Counted from the first letter of the stretch, positions 40,931 to 50,854 are shown. The stretch is 64,000 bases of DNA from Pedobacter cryoconitis (GCF_014207135.1 NZ_JACHCC010000015.1:62001-126000); one strand, 5' to 3'. The notes: generated from the letters alone by a model not told the origin. Made by a program: numbers and translations.

Positions 40931-43858
40931 ATGAAATCCAAACTCCGGGAACTGTCTGCTTTGTTGCAGGGCAATCTTTTTACCGATGATCAGACGCGTA
41001 TCCTGTATGCTACAGATGCTTCAGCCTACAGGGAACTGCCAGTGGCGGTAGCCATCCCTCATACAGTCAGTGATCTGAAGGAGTTAATTTTGTTTGCAGA
41101 CAGAGAAGGATGTTCATTGATTCCCCGTACCGCTGGTACATCACTGGCAGGTCAGGTAGTAGGTAAAGGAATTGTTGTGGATGTATCGAAACACTTTAAT
41201 CAGATTCTGGAACTTAACAAGGAAGAACGCTGGGTAAGAGTACAACCCGGGGTGGTGCGTGATGAGCTGAACCAGTATTTGAAGCCCTATGGTCTTTTCT
41301 TTGGCCCGGAAACCTCAACAGCTAACCGGGCTATGATCGGAGGAATGGTCGGCAATAATTCGTGCGGATCAAATTCATTAATATACGGGAGTACGAGGGA
41401 GCATACGCTTGAAATTAAAGCATTGTTGAGTGATGGTACTGAGGTGGATTTTAAATCGATGAACTTCGAGGCTTTTATTGATAAATGTTCGGGAGATACT
41501 CTGGAAGCTGCGGTTTACCGTAATATCAGGGGGGTACTCGGCAACTATGAAAACCAGGTTTCTATCCGGGAGGAGTTCCCGGTTAAAAGTATTTTACGGC
41601 GAAATACAGGATATGCGATTGATTTATTGCTGGAGACTGCTCCTTTTACCGCGGGACAAGAAGATTTTAATTTCTGTAAACTCATCGCGGGATCTGAGGG
41701 TACATTAGCTTTTATTACTGAGATTAAGTTAAATCTTGAGCCTTTACTTCTGGAGGAAACAGCCTTACTTTGCATCCATTTTAATTCTATTGATGAGGCT
41801 ATCAGGGCAAACCTGATAGCCTTAAAGTATAAGCCAAGGGTGAGTGAGCTGATTGATCATTATATTCTGGAGTGTACTAAAGGTCATATTGAGCATCTTC
41901 AAAACCGGTTTTTTGTGGAAGGTGATCCGGCTGCTGTGCTTGTTGTAGAATATGCAGGTAAAGACAGAGAGGACATTACCGTAAAAGCCGCACAGGTGGA
42001 GGCTGAAATGCGTGCAGTAGGATTGGGTTATCATTTCCCTTTGTTATTCGGGAAGGATATGTCGAAAATATGGGCACTCAGAAAAGCTGGCCTGGGCTTA
42101 TTAAGCAATTTGCCCGGTGATGAAAAGGCTGTAGCTGTAATTGAAGATACTGCTGTCGACGTGAATGACCTGCCTGCTTATCTGAGAGATTTCAATGAAA
42201 TATTGAAGAAACATGGTTTGTTCTCTGTCCATTATGCACATGCCGGTACAGGAGAAATTCATCTGAGGCCAATCCTCAATCTGAAAACGGCAGAAGGGAA
42301 CAGGCTGTTCAGGGTGATCGCCGAAGAGATAGCCACTCTGGTGAAGAAGTATAAGGGTTCATTGAGTGGTGAACATGGGGATGGCAGATTAAGAGGTGAG
42401 TTCATTGAACAGATGATCGGGGCACATAACTATAGTTTACTTCGGGAGGTTAAAGCAGCCTGGGATCCGAAGCACATTTTCAACCCCGGAAAAATCACAG
42501 ATACTCCTCCGATGGATAGTATGTTGCGTTATGAACCCGGGCAGAAAGTAGTTCCTGTTAAAACTGTATTCCGTTATCCCGGACAGAATATCCTGCAGCA
42601 CGTTGAACAATGTAATGGTTCGGGCGACTGCCGGAAGTCTCATTTAGCGGGCGGAACCATGTGCCCTTCATTTATGGCAACCAGGAATGAAAAGGATACG
42701 ACCAGGGCCAGAGCGAATATATTACGTGAAATGCTGACTCACTCCGGTAAGGATAATCGTTTTGATCACCAGGAGATCAAAGAAGTCATGGATTTGTGTT
42801 TAAGCTGTAAAGGTTGTAAATCTGAATGTCCTTCTAATGTAGACATGGCTAAACTCAAGGCCGAATTCCTCCAGGGATATTACGATGCTAACGGTGTGCC
42901 GTTAAGAACCAGGATGATTGCTGGTTTTAGTCTGTTGAACCGAATGGCTTCGATCGTTCCGGGATTGTATAACCTGATGATGAACCATCAGCGGATTAGT
43001 CCGGTAATTAAACGGCTTTGTGGTTTTGCTCAGGCACGTTCTCTGCCAAATCTATACCATACGACCCTGAGAAAATGGTTTTACAAAAGACTCGGATCTG
43101 AAAGAATAACAAAAGGCACCGGGACGAGGGTTGTGTATTTCTTCTGTGATGAATTTACTGATTATCTCGATACAGAGATTGGTATTAAGGCGATTCTGCT
43201 ACTTGAACATTTAGGTTACCAGGTCATTATTCCACGACATGTGGAGAGTGGAAGAGCATGGTTGTCTAAGGGATTGCTACATAAAGCAAAAAAAATAGCA
43301 CAGTACAATGTCTTTTTACTGGACCCATTGATTACAGAACAGACACCATTGGTTGGTGTAGAGCCATCAGCAATATTGAGCTTTAGAGATGAATATGTAG
43401 ACCTGGTTGACGAGCCTCAGCTTGATCCGGCACGAAAGCTGGCAAAAAATGCATTGTTAATAGATGAGTTCATTGCCAGGGAAATCAAAAACGGGAATAT
43501 TACCAGGGAACAGTTCACGCTCGAGAGTAAAGAAATCAGACTACATGGGCATTGTCAGCAAAAAGCGTGGTCGGCTTTAACATTCTCCGAGCAGATCCTT
43601 TCTTTTCCTGAAAATTACAGGGTTGAGGTGATTCCCTCAGGGTGTTGTGGAATGGCCGGTTCTTTTGGTTATGAAAAGGAACACTATGAATTGTCCATGC
43701 AGATCGGGGAGCTGGTTTTACTGCCGGCAGTCAGGAAACAGGCTGAAGAAGTAATTATTGCTGCTACAGGCACAAGCTGCAGGCATCAGATCAAGGATGG
43801 TACTGCAAGAAAGGCACTGCATCCTGTAGAAGTATTGTATGACGCACTCGTCCGGTAG
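40931..43858 (+). CDS. FAD-binding and iron-sulfur D-2-hydroxyglutarate dehydrogenase-type oxidoreductase
   Basis: The 975-aa fusion has an N-terminal GlcD-type FAD domain (RTAGTSLAGQVVG, GGMVGNNSCGSNS), an FAD-oxidase C-terminal domain (HAHAGTGEIHLRP, GEHGDGRLRG), a 4Fe-4S region (C623, C626, C629, C633 in CLSCKGCKSECPS, with a first Cys set near CNGSGDC), and a CCG-type C-terminal domain (PSGCCGMAGSFGYE). This is the YdiJ/D-2-HGDH layout. It would oxidise D-2-hydroxyglutarate to 2-oxoglutarate, passing electrons to an unknown acceptor. It ends the operon. Confidence 0.82.
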   Translation: MKSKLRELSALLQGNLFTDDQTRILYATDASAYRELPVAVAIPHTVSDLKELILFADREGCSLIPRTAGTSLAGQVVGKGIVVDVSKHFNQILELNKEERWVRVQPGVVRDELNQYLKPYGLFFGPETSTANRAMIGGMVGNNSCGSNSLIYGSTREHTLEIKALLSDGTEVDFKSMNFEAFIDKCSGDTLEAAVYRNIRGVLGNYENQVSIREEFPVKSILRRNTGYAIDLLLETAPFTAGQEDFNFCKLIAGSEGTLAFITEIKLNLEPLLLEETALLCIHFNSIDEAIRANLIALKYKPRVSELIDHYILECTKGHIEHLQNRFFVEGDPAAVLVVEYAGKDREDITVKAAQVEAEMRAVGLGYHFPLLFGKDMSKIWALRKAGLGLLSNLPGDEKAVAVIEDTAVDVNDLPAYLRDFNEILKKHGLFSVHYAHAGTGEIHLRPILNLKTAEGNRLFRVIAEEIATLVKKYKGSLSGEHGDGRLRGEFIEQMIGAHNYSLLREVKAAWDPKHIFNPGKITDTPPMDSMLRYEPGQKVVPVKTVFRYPGQNILQHVEQCNGSGDCRKSHLAGGTMCPSFMATRNEKDTTRARANILREMLTHSGKDNRFDHQEIKEVMDLCLSCKGCKSECPSNVDMAKLKAEFLQGYYDANGVPLRTRMIAGFSLLNRMASIVPGLYNLMMNHQRISPVIKRLCGFAQARSLPNLYHTTLRKWFYKRLGSERITKGTGTRVVYFFCDEFTDYLDTEIGIKAILLLEHLGYQVIIPRHVESGRAWLSKGLLHKAKKIAQYNVFLLDPLITEQTPLVGVEPSAILSFRDEYVDLVDEPQLDPARKLAKNALLIDEFIAREIKNGNITREQFTLESKEIRLHGHCQQKAWSALTFSEQILSFPENYRVEVIPSGCCGMAGSFGYEKEHYELSMQIGELVLLPAVRKQAEEVIIAATGTSCRHQIKDGTARKALHPVEVLYDALVR

Positions 43859-43899
43859 GTTTCCTTTGTATTTGTGTTAATTATGAAATAATAATAGCT

Positions 43900-43907
43900 T
43901 AAATTTG
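43900..43907 (+). promoter_or_regulatory. Candidate -7 box for the DUF4271/hemD operon
   Basis: TAAATTTG matches TAnnTTTG exactly, 34 bp before the ATG at 43942. The nearest TTG upstream is farther away than usual. Confidence 0.45.
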
Positions 43908-43941
43908 CACAAAGGAATAATCCCGCTACTTTTACAATTCA

Positions 43942-44928
43942 ATGTATAAATATTTTTTGGTGACTTTTTTCCTGCTGTGCATTGCAGGCTTTGGGAAGGC
44001 GAATGTGCAGAACCTGCCCGTTGCCAGAGATTCTACTATAAAACGCTGGGTTTATAAGCCCAGGATAGTCAGAGACTCTGCATTTCTTGCGCGACAGAAA
44101 TTTGTTACAGATTCTATCATGACCCATACCTGGATCCTCCCGGATTCACTGATCAATAAACATATGTTAATTGACAGTATCGTAAAAGCTAACGTTTTTG
44201 AGAAACTGGATCTGAATGCCTGGTTTAAAAAATACAGCAAATTAAAAAAAATCAGCCGTTTCAGAACGGGCAATCCCCTGCATAAAGGGCAGACCTGGGT
44301 GCTCGGTTTTATTGTGTTACTTCTGGTCGTTTTTGCGGTGTTAAGGATCTCTTTTTCGAAGCAATTACAGAGTATCGTGCAATCTTTTTACAGTAATCGA
44401 GGGTTAAATAACCTGAATAAGGAAGATAATGTGTTCAGTTCCTGGCCATTTTTGTTCTTATTTATACAATTTGGATTTACAATCGGGATGTTTTTTTATC
44501 TGGTTGCGCAATATTATCAGCTCGCTTATGTTCATCAGGGTTTCCGTTTTTTTGTCAGCGTTTCCATCCTGATTGTTGTCTTATATGCAATGAAAATTTT
44601 GCTGCTTCGGGTGCTTGGTCACCTGTTTAACATCCAAAAACCTATCCACGAGTACATTTCTATATTATATTTGAGTTATTTTAACATCTCTTTAATATTC
44701 ATTCCGTTGGTCGTAGCTTTTGCATTATCACCAATGAAATATGGTATATACTATATAGTTATCTCATTTATTCTGCTGGCTGTTATCTTCACGTTTCAAT
44801 TTATAAGAGCAGGAATAAATATTTTATCTCATTATCGGTTTTCAAAATTCTATTTATTTATGTACTTTTGTGCCCTCGAAATATGTCCTATTTTGATATT
44901 AATCAAGGCCGTAGGATTAGAGCTGTAA
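43942..44928 (+). CDS. DUF4271 family membrane protein
   Basis: The 328-aa protein has a signal-like N-terminal segment, a 90-residue hydrophilic domain, and about seven hydrophobic segments. It fits DUF4271, a Bacteroidota family that is nearly always next to a uroporphyrinogen III synthase gene. That gene follows here after 9 bp. The function is not known; the neighbourhood suggests a tie to heme metabolism or transport. Confidence 0.75.
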   Translation: MYKYFLVTFFLLCIAGFGKANVQNLPVARDSTIKRWVYKPRIVRDSAFLARQKFVTDSIMTHTWILPDSLINKHMLIDSIVKANVFEKLDLNAWFKKYSKLKKISRFRTGNPLHKGQTWVLGFIVLLLVVFAVLRISFSKQLQSIVQSFYSNRGLNNLNKEDNVFSSWPFLFLFIQFGFTIGMFFYLVAQYYQLAYVHQGFRFFVSVSILIVVLYAMKILLLRVLGHLFNIQKPIHEYISILYLSYFNISLIFIPLVVAFALSPMKYGIYYIVISFILLAVIFTFQFIRAGINILSHYRFSKFYLFMYFCALEICPILILIKAVGLEL

Positions 44929-44937
44929 TTAGGTAAA

Positions 44938-45708
44938 ATGCAAGAAAGAACAGAAGATAGGTTGCGTAAAGTAAAAAGTATACTGATAACTTTGCCGAAA
45001 CCGGAAACAGAGAAATCTCCATACTTTGATTTGGCTAAGAAATATAACTTAAAAGTTGATTTCAGGTCATTCATTCATGTGGAGGGTATTCCAGCCAGAG
45101 ATTTTAGAAAAGATAAAATCGCATTAGGTGATTACACTGCTGTAGTTTTTACAAGCAGGAATGCAGTGGATCATTTTTTTAGAATTTGCGAAGAAATGCG
45201 GTATGAAGTACCAGCAGATCTGAAATATTTTTGTATTTCAGAATCAACTGCGCTTTATTTGCAGAAGTACATTCAGTACCGGAAACGCAAAATTTTCTTT
45301 GGCAAGCAGACAGCTGCCGATTTAGCTGAAGTATTGAAGAAACATGCAGGGGAGAAATTCCTTTACCCATGTTCTGATGTGGCTACTGAAGATACAATGA
45401 ATTTTCTATTGAAAAATGGATATGATCTGACCCCGGCGGTATTGTTTAAGACAGTTGTAAGTGATCTTTCTGATCTTGCTGAAGTGACTTATGATATGAT
45501 TGCTTTTTTCAGTCCTTCAAGTATTCAGTCACTTTATACAAACTTTTCTAACTTCCAGCAAAATAATACTCGTATTGCAGCGTTTGGAGTAAATACGCAT
45601 AAGGCAGTGAGGGATAATAACCTGATTGTTGATATTGCAGCCCCATCACCAGAGTCACCATCCATGATTATGGCGATTGAAAATTATATTAAGAAATCGA
45701 ACAAATAA
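44938..45708 (+). CDS. hemD: Uroporphyrinogen-III synthase
   Basis: HemD cyclises hydroxymethylbilane to uroporphyrinogen III in tetrapyrrole synthesis. The 256-aa protein has the weakly conserved HemD features: an early KSILITLP, TAVVFTSRNAVDHFF at the domain boundary, and a C-terminal DMIAFFSPSSIQSL followed by IAAFGVNTHKAV. HemD sequences diverge widely, so the call rests on these and the linkage to DUF4271. A strong terminator follows. Confidence 0.85.
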   Translation: MQERTEDRLRKVKSILITLPKPETEKSPYFDLAKKYNLKVDFRSFIHVEGIPARDFRKDKIALGDYTAVVFTSRNAVDHFFRICEEMRYEVPADLKYFCISESTALYLQKYIQYRKRKIFFGKQTAADLAEVLKKHAGEKFLYPCSDVATEDTMNFLLKNGYDLTPAVLFKTVVSDLSDLAEVTYDMIAFFSPSSIQSLYTNFSNFQQNNTRIAAFGVNTHKAVRDNNLIVDIAAPSPESPSMIMAIENYIKKSNK

Positions 45709-45779
45709 TAAAGAGGTGTTGATATATTTTCCCATATTGGGGAATATGCTGCAAGCCTGGGAATTTTTAAAACTAAAAA

Positions 45780-45817
45780 GCAAGATGTTACAGAATCGTT
45801 AACATCTTGCTTTTTTT
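45780..45817 (+). terminator. Terminator after hemD
   Basis: GCAAGATGTTA (45780-45790) pairs perfectly with TAACATCTTGC (45800-45810) around a 9-nt loop and runs into seven T residues. Confidence 0.92.
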
Positions 45818-45848
45818 GCTTTTAAGACATATTTTTATCTCATAATAA

Positions 45849-45879
45849 TTGTTTATATCAATCATAATTGATAAAATTG
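45849..45879 (+). promoter_or_regulatory. Possible promoter of the gldKLMN operon
   Basis: TTG at 45849-45851 and TAAAATTG at 45872-45879 (seven of eight matches to TAnnTTTG) are separated by 20 bp, the expected spacing. A second copy of the same box is at 45883-45890, only 11 bp from the gldK ATG. Confidence 0.4.
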
Positions 45880-45901
45880 TTGTAAAATTGCTCTACGGCT
45901 T

Positions 45902-47266
45902 ATGAGGAAAATTTACACACTGGGTTTTATATTAGTTACGGCATTGTTTACGAGCTGCGGAAAAGGTGGGCAAGGTGAGCTCGTTGGTGCTTATAATAAA
46001 AAATTCAATAACAAGAAAATGCCGAGAGGGATGGTTTATATACCTCAGGGTAAAACGCTGATCGGTATGTCTGATGAGGATATTAACAACTCTCAGACTT
46101 CTCCAAGTAAAATGACCTCATTCAGTGCCTTTTACATGGATGAAACTGAGATGACCAATGCTAAATACAGACAGTTTGTGAATTGGGTGAGAGACTCAGT
46201 TGCTTTAACATCTGTTGGTCCTACAGGAGCCCCTGCTTATTTTATCAATGCTAAAACTACCCCGGGAGGAGCTACGCTTTCTTCACAGAAAAATATTGAC
46301 TGGAAAAAGGTTGGTAATGGCTCTGTGCTCTGGAATGATAAAAAAGGTGGCCTGAGCGCTAAATTCAAAGACATGTACTATACCGGAGACGATGCTTTGC
46401 CTGGTCGTAATGAGCTTGATATTAGAAAATTAAGATATTCCTATAGTATTGTGAATCTAGACCTGGCAGAAGCCGGAAGGAAAGACCCTACTAAAAAACG
46501 TAAAGATTTTATTGAAAGTTATGTGGATTCACCTGATCCGAATAACCCTAATCAGTTTCCCTCTATCAATGTTTATCCGGACACTATGGTCTGGAAATTA
46601 GATTATTCTTATACTCAGAATGATCCGATGGTGAAATCTTATTTCAATCACCCTTCTTATGATAATTATCCTGTAGTTGGTGTGACCTGGGAACAGGCAA
46701 ATGCTTTCTGTGTATGGCGTACCCGTTTGTATGAACCGGTTGCTGCTTCAAGAAAAATTCCTTTGAGTTCCCGTCCTGAGTATAGATTACCAACAGACGC
46801 TGAGTTTGAATATGCTGCAAGAGGTGGTAAGGTAAAGACGAAATATCCCTGGGGAGGTCCTTATATAAGAAATGCCAAAGGATGTATGCAGGCTAACTTT
46901 AAAGTAGGAAGAGGTAACTATGCCGACGACGGAGGTTTGTATACAGTCAATGTGAAATCTTATTTCCCGAATGATTATGGTTTGTATAATATGGCAGGTA
47001 ATGTTTCAGAGTGGACAGTAACGGCCTATAATAATTCGGCCGCACCATTATTACTGGATTTTAACCCTAACTTCACTTATGTGGCTAAACCTTCAGACAG
47101 CAAATACCTTAAACGTAAGGTGGTTAAAGGTGGCTCCTGGAAAGATATAGGTTTCTTCCTTCAGAATGCAGTAAGCACTTACGAATACCAGGACCAGGCA
47201 AGATCCTACATAGGATTCAGATGCGTTTCTTCTTATGCAGGTACTGATATTCATTTCAAAAACTAA
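45902..47266 (+). CDS. gldK: Type IX secretion outer-membrane lipoprotein GldK
   Basis: The 454-aa protein has a lipoprotein signal (FTSCGKG) and a formylglycine-generating-enzyme-like (SUMF1) domain, with the typical MVYIPQG near the start, YRLPTDAEFEYAARGG, and GNVSEWTV near the end. GldK forms rings with GldN on the outer-membrane side of the type IX secretion machine. It heads the conserved gldK-L-M-N run, with 51 bp to gldL. Its SUMF1-like domain is structural in this setting, not an active sulfatase modifier. Confidence 0.94.
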   Translation: MRKIYTLGFILVTALFTSCGKGGQGELVGAYNKKFNNKKMPRGMVYIPQGKTLIGMSDEDINNSQTSPSKMTSFSAFYMDETEMTNAKYRQFVNWVRDSVALTSVGPTGAPAYFINAKTTPGGATLSSQKNIDWKKVGNGSVLWNDKKGGLSAKFKDMYYTGDDALPGRNELDIRKLRYSYSIVNLDLAEAGRKDPTKKRKDFIESYVDSPDPNNPNQFPSINVYPDTMVWKLDYSYTQNDPMVKSYFNHPSYDNYPVVGVTWEQANAFCVWRTRLYEPVAASRKIPLSSRPEYRLPTDAEFEYAARGGKVKTKYPWGGPYIRNAKGCMQANFKVGRGNYADDGGLYTVNVKSYFPNDYGLYNMAGNVSEWTVTAYNNSAAPLLLDFNPNFTYVAKPSDSKYLKRKVVKGGSWKDIGFFLQNAVSTYEYQDQARSYIGFRCVSSYAGTDIHFKN

Positions 47267-47317
47267 GTCGATCCAATTTCAATTATAAAAATTTAAACAA
47301 CATCTATCTAGTATAAT

Positions 47318-48124
47318 ATGGCAGCAAAAAAGAAATTTGATTTGTTACACGTAGCAATATCATGGGGAGCGAGTGTAGTAATTATCGGGGCATTATTTAA
47401 AATCCTTCACATTGGTGGTATCATGGGAAATTACATGATCGGTATCGGTTTGGGTGTTGAAGCTTGTTTATTCTTTATCACTGGATTTTTTCCGCCAGCA
47501 CAAGAACCCGCATGGGAGAAAGTATATCCTGAATTAAGCGATGATTTTACAGGTGAATTACCTAAGGCGTCAGCAAGACCAGTTGCAGCAGCCGGTTTTT
47601 CTTCAACTGCTGCTTTAGATAAAATGCTTGTTGACGCTAAAATAGGTCCTGAATTAATTGAAAGTCTGGGTACTGGGTTACGTACCTTCGGAGATAAAGT
47701 ATCTACTATATCAACAGTTGCTGATGCTACATTGGCTACTAATGATTTTACTGGAAAAGTTAAGTTAGCCTCTGCTGGTTTTGATCAGCTGAACGGTGCA
47801 TTTGGTAAAGCAACCACCCAACTGGTAGAACTGGGTGAGAGCGGAACTGCTTCTAAAAGCTACCATGAGCAGGTAACTGCCCTTTCTAAAAATTTATCGG
47901 CCCTGAATGCTGTTTATGAATTAGAATTACAAGATTCTACTTCTCATCTTAAATCTATGAACAAATTTTATCAGAACCTTTCTGATACGATGAGTAACTT
48001 CAATGAGTCAATGGACGATTCGAAACAATTTAAGGAAGAAGTAGGTAAACTTGCTAAAAATCTATCGTCGCTGAATGCTATTTATGGCAATATGTTAACA
48101 GCAATGAACCAGCCACGTCCTTAA
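47318..48124 (+). CDS. gldL: Type IX secretion inner-membrane motor protein GldL
   Basis: The 268-aa protein has two N-terminal membrane helices (about residues 12-58) and a coiled-coil cytoplasmic tail. The helices carry KILHIGG (Lys28, His31) and GVEACLFF (Glu48). These correspond to charged residues thought to couple the proton motive force to rotation. With GldM it makes the motor that powers secretion and gliding. The gene order K-L-M-N fixes the assignment. Confidence 0.94.
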   Translation: MAAKKKFDLLHVAISWGASVVIIGALFKILHIGGIMGNYMIGIGLGVEACLFFITGFFPPAQEPAWEKVYPELSDDFTGELPKASARPVAAAGFSSTAALDKMLVDAKIGPELIESLGTGLRTFGDKVSTISTVADATLATNDFTGKVKLASAGFDQLNGAFGKATTQLVELGESGTASKSYHEQVTALSKNLSALNAVYELELQDSTSHLKSMNKFYQNLSDTMSNFNESMDDSKQFKEEVGKLAKNLSSLNAIYGNMLTAMNQPRP

Positions 48125-48172
48125 TCAGGTAATCATTTATTTTAATCACCAGAGAGAACCATAACCATAAAA

Positions 48173-49711
48173 ATGGCCGGAGGAAAAGAAACAACGAGGC
48201 AGAAGATGATCAATATCATGTATTTGGTATTGTTAGCTATGCTTGCCCTAAACGTATCTGATACTATACTGAATGCCTTCAAGAATATCAATGATAGTCT
48301 TGAATCTTCAAAGACAAATGTAAACACGAGTATTGATCAGTTATTTACTGCATTTCAGAATACCAAACTTAAGGAGGAGCCTGCAAGGGCTCAGCCGATC
48401 TGGGAGAAAGCTAACCAGGCGAAGAAATATGCTGATGACCTGACCAGTTATATTCAACAACTGAAACAACGATTTAATACCGCTGGTGGAGGAATCGATG
48501 AACAGACTGGTGATATGGTTGAAAGAGGAAACCAGGATATCGCTCAGGGGATCATGATCAACAACAAAGAAGGAGTGAAGCTGAAAGCTAAGATCAATGA
48601 GACCCGTGAAAAACTGATTGCACTTTTGAGCCCTGAAGACCGTAAACATGTTTCTTTCTCACTGGAAGCTAATGATGCGACAAAAAGAGTAGAAGGTAAA
48701 AAAGCATGGGAAGATATCAACTTTGGTGAAGGTACTCCATTAACAGCTGCAAATACAGTTTTAACAAAGATTCAGGCAGATACAAAAAATGCAGAAGCTG
48801 AGATTGTTAAAAAATTATTCGGAAATATGGATAAGTCTCTGGTCAACCTCGATCAGTTTGCTGCTGTAGCTGTAGCTCCGACTTCTTATGTGATACAGGG
48901 CCAGCCTTATACTGCACAAGTATTTTTAACAGCAAGCGATTCTAAATCAAGTCCTGAAATCAGTGTTGGCGGCGGAAAATTAGCAACTAAAGAGGGTAAA
49001 GGAACTTATACAGGAAGTACTGGTTCAGTTGGCGTGTTTAAATGGGTTGGTACAATCCGTGTAAAACAAACTGACGGACAGATTAAAGAATACAGGACAC
49101 CTGAACAAAGTTATCAGGTTGCCAAGCCTTCAGCTACTGTTTCACCAGATAAAATGAACGTGATTTATGCAGGAATTCCGAATCCGTTTTCTGTATCTGC
49201 TGCAGGTTTTCCTTTGGAAAGCGTAAAAGCAAGTATTTCAGGTGGATCGATCAGCGGAGCTAACGGAAAATATTCTGTAAGCGTAGGTGGTGATCAGATT
49301 GGTAAAACGTTAAATATTACCGTTACTGCTAATAATGCAGGTAAATCCGTCAATCTGGGGTCGCAACAATTCAGGGTTAAGGCTTTACCTACACCTAAAG
49401 CACTTGTTAAAGGCAAATCAGGCGGTAATGTTGAATTGGAATGGCTGGCGAGGTCAGGAGCGATCGAAACTGAACTGGAAGATTTCGTATTTGATATTAA
49501 ATACAAAGTAATCAGGTTTAACGCTACCTTTATTAATCCAAGATCTGATGCTGTTAATATTCAAAACAGCGGAGGCTCATTCAGCGGACAGATTAAAGGT
49601 GCTTTAAATTCAATTAAACCAGGAGCAACAGTTATCTTTAAGGATATTATAGCTGAAGGTCCTGATGGCAGACAGAAGAATTTAGATGGTATAACATTTA
49701 CAGCTAAATAG
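48173..49711 (+). CDS. gldM: Type IX secretion periplasm-spanning protein GldM
   Basis: The 512-aa protein has one N-terminal membrane helix (MINIMYLVLLAMLALNVSDTI), which plugs into the GldL bundle. A long helical D1 domain and several immunoglobulin-like beta domains follow. It transmits motor torque across the periplasm to GldK and GldN. The start MAGGKETTRQKMINIMY is typical of the family. gldN starts 7 bp after its stop. Confidence 0.94.
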   Translation: MAGGKETTRQKMINIMYLVLLAMLALNVSDTILNAFKNINDSLESSKTNVNTSIDQLFTAFQNTKLKEEPARAQPIWEKANQAKKYADDLTSYIQQLKQRFNTAGGGIDEQTGDMVERGNQDIAQGIMINNKEGVKLKAKINETREKLIALLSPEDRKHVSFSLEANDATKRVEGKKAWEDINFGEGTPLTAANTVLTKIQADTKNAEAEIVKKLFGNMDKSLVNLDQFAAVAVAPTSYVIQGQPYTAQVFLTASDSKSSPEISVGGGKLATKEGKGTYTGSTGSVGVFKWVGTIRVKQTDGQIKEYRTPEQSYQVAKPSATVSPDKMNVIYAGIPNPFSVSAAGFPLESVKASISGGSISGANGKYSVSVGGDQIGKTLNITVTANNAGKSVNLGSQQFRVKALPTPKALVKGKSGGNVELEWLARSGAIETELEDFVFDIKYKVIRFNATFINPRSDAVNIQNSGGSFSGQIKGALNSIKPGATVIFKDIIAEGPDGRQKNLDGITFTAK

Positions 49712-49718
49712 AATTAAG

Positions 49719-50804
49719 ATGAAACAATTTTTATACCTGATTATCCTGTTGGTTTTAGGTAATGCATCTTTTGCCCAGGACAAAACTGTAAAACCAATAG
49801 TCAGCCAGCGTCCTAAGATAAAGGCTGTTAAAACAACGGATACGCCAGTACCAGCACAACAACCTGTTACTACAGCTCCGGCTACTGTTACGCCTGTGGC
49901 AGATGCAGGTAATCAGCCTGTACAAACGGCTAAGCCACTAGGTGTTGTGCCTACTGCAAATGCAACAGCAAACGCACCTGTAGCTACAAGCGCTGCAGCT
50001 GGTTCACAATCTTTACTGAAAAAATCAAAGATCAAGATACCGCCAAAAGACGGCTTTTTTGAGAGAAAAGATGTAGACAGTAGTGTGATGGTTCCTTATG
50101 CTGACGTAAGGGAGGAAGACGTTTTCTATTCTAAAAGGATCTGGCGTGAGATTGATTTAAGAGATACGATTAATTCGGTATTAAATACTGACAAATCCAA
50201 ATTGATTGAAATCCTTCTGGAAGCTATCGGAAATGAAGAATTAACAGCCTATTCACCTAAGGATACCGTTGCTGGTAAATTATTGGAAGATAATGACTCT
50301 TTCCGTATTGCTTTAACCAGTGCTGAAGCGCTGAGAAATGCAAGAGGTACAGCCGAGGGAGAGGCTGATGCAAAAGGCAAAATCGGCGAACCGACTTTAA
50401 GAAGGTTAAGACCGGATGAGTTCCAGAAATACAGAATTAAGGAAGACTGGATTCTGGATGTGAAGCGCTCAGTGTTCGAACCACGTATTGTTGGTATTGC
50501 TCCAATGAAAATGGTAGAAGGTAACTGGCAGCCTGTATTCTGGATCTATTACGATGAAGCCAGAACAATCTTAAGTAAGAAAAAGCTGGTAGACCCATCA
50601 AATGATGCTTCGGTATTGACCTATGATGATTTCTTTGTGCGACGTCTTTTCTCAAGCAATATTGTCAAAGAGACCAATCCGGCGAATAAAACGATCGTGG
50701 AAATTCTGAATCAGACAGATCCTAAAGACCCGAGAAAGTTATATGAATCGGAACGTATTAAAAAAGGAATGTCAGATTACGAACAGAGTTTGTGGGAATA
50801 CTAA
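49719..50804 (+). CDS. gldN: Type IX secretion ring protein GldN
   Basis: The 361-aa protein has a signal peptide (ending NASFAQ), an Ala/Pro/Thr/Val-rich linker (about residues 25-110) and a conserved C-terminal domain (VFYSKRIWREIDLRDTINS, then DDFFVRRLFSSNI). Its partner is GldK in the periplasmic and outer-membrane ring. The low-complexity linker is longer than in the model GldN and is probably flexible. A terminator follows 13 bp later. Confidence 0.93.
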   Translation: MKQFLYLIILLVLGNASFAQDKTVKPIVSQRPKIKAVKTTDTPVPAQQPVTTAPATVTPVADAGNQPVQTAKPLGVVPTANATANAPVATSAAAGSQSLLKKSKIKIPPKDGFFERKDVDSSVMVPYADVREEDVFYSKRIWREIDLRDTINSVLNTDKSKLIEILLEAIGNEELTAYSPKDTVAGKLLEDNDSFRIALTSAEALRNARGTAEGEADAKGKIGEPTLRRLRPDEFQKYRIKEDWILDVKRSVFEPRIVGIAPMKMVEGNWQPVFWIYYDEARTILSKKKLVDPSNDASVLTYDDFFVRRLFSSNIVKETNPANKTIVEILNQTDPKDPRKLYESERIKKGMSDYEQSLWEY

Positions 50805-50817
50805 GATGAAATATAAG

Positions 50818-50851
50818 AGCGCTGTTATCCTAAAAGATAACAGCGCTTTTG
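50818..50851 (+). terminator. Terminator after gldN
   Basis: AGCGCTGTTATC (50818-50829) and GATAACAGCGCT (50836-50847) form a perfect 12-bp stem with a 6-nt loop, followed by T residues. uvrC ends 4 bp beyond on the opposite strand, so both convergent genes may use it. Confidence 0.88.
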
Positions 50852-50854
50852 CTT

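Noticed and set aside
49790..50040. The Ala/Pro/Thr-rich part of GldN as a separate gene fusion
   Set aside because: It is a low-complexity linker between the signal peptide and the GldN domain, in frame throughout, as in other Bacteroidota surface proteins.
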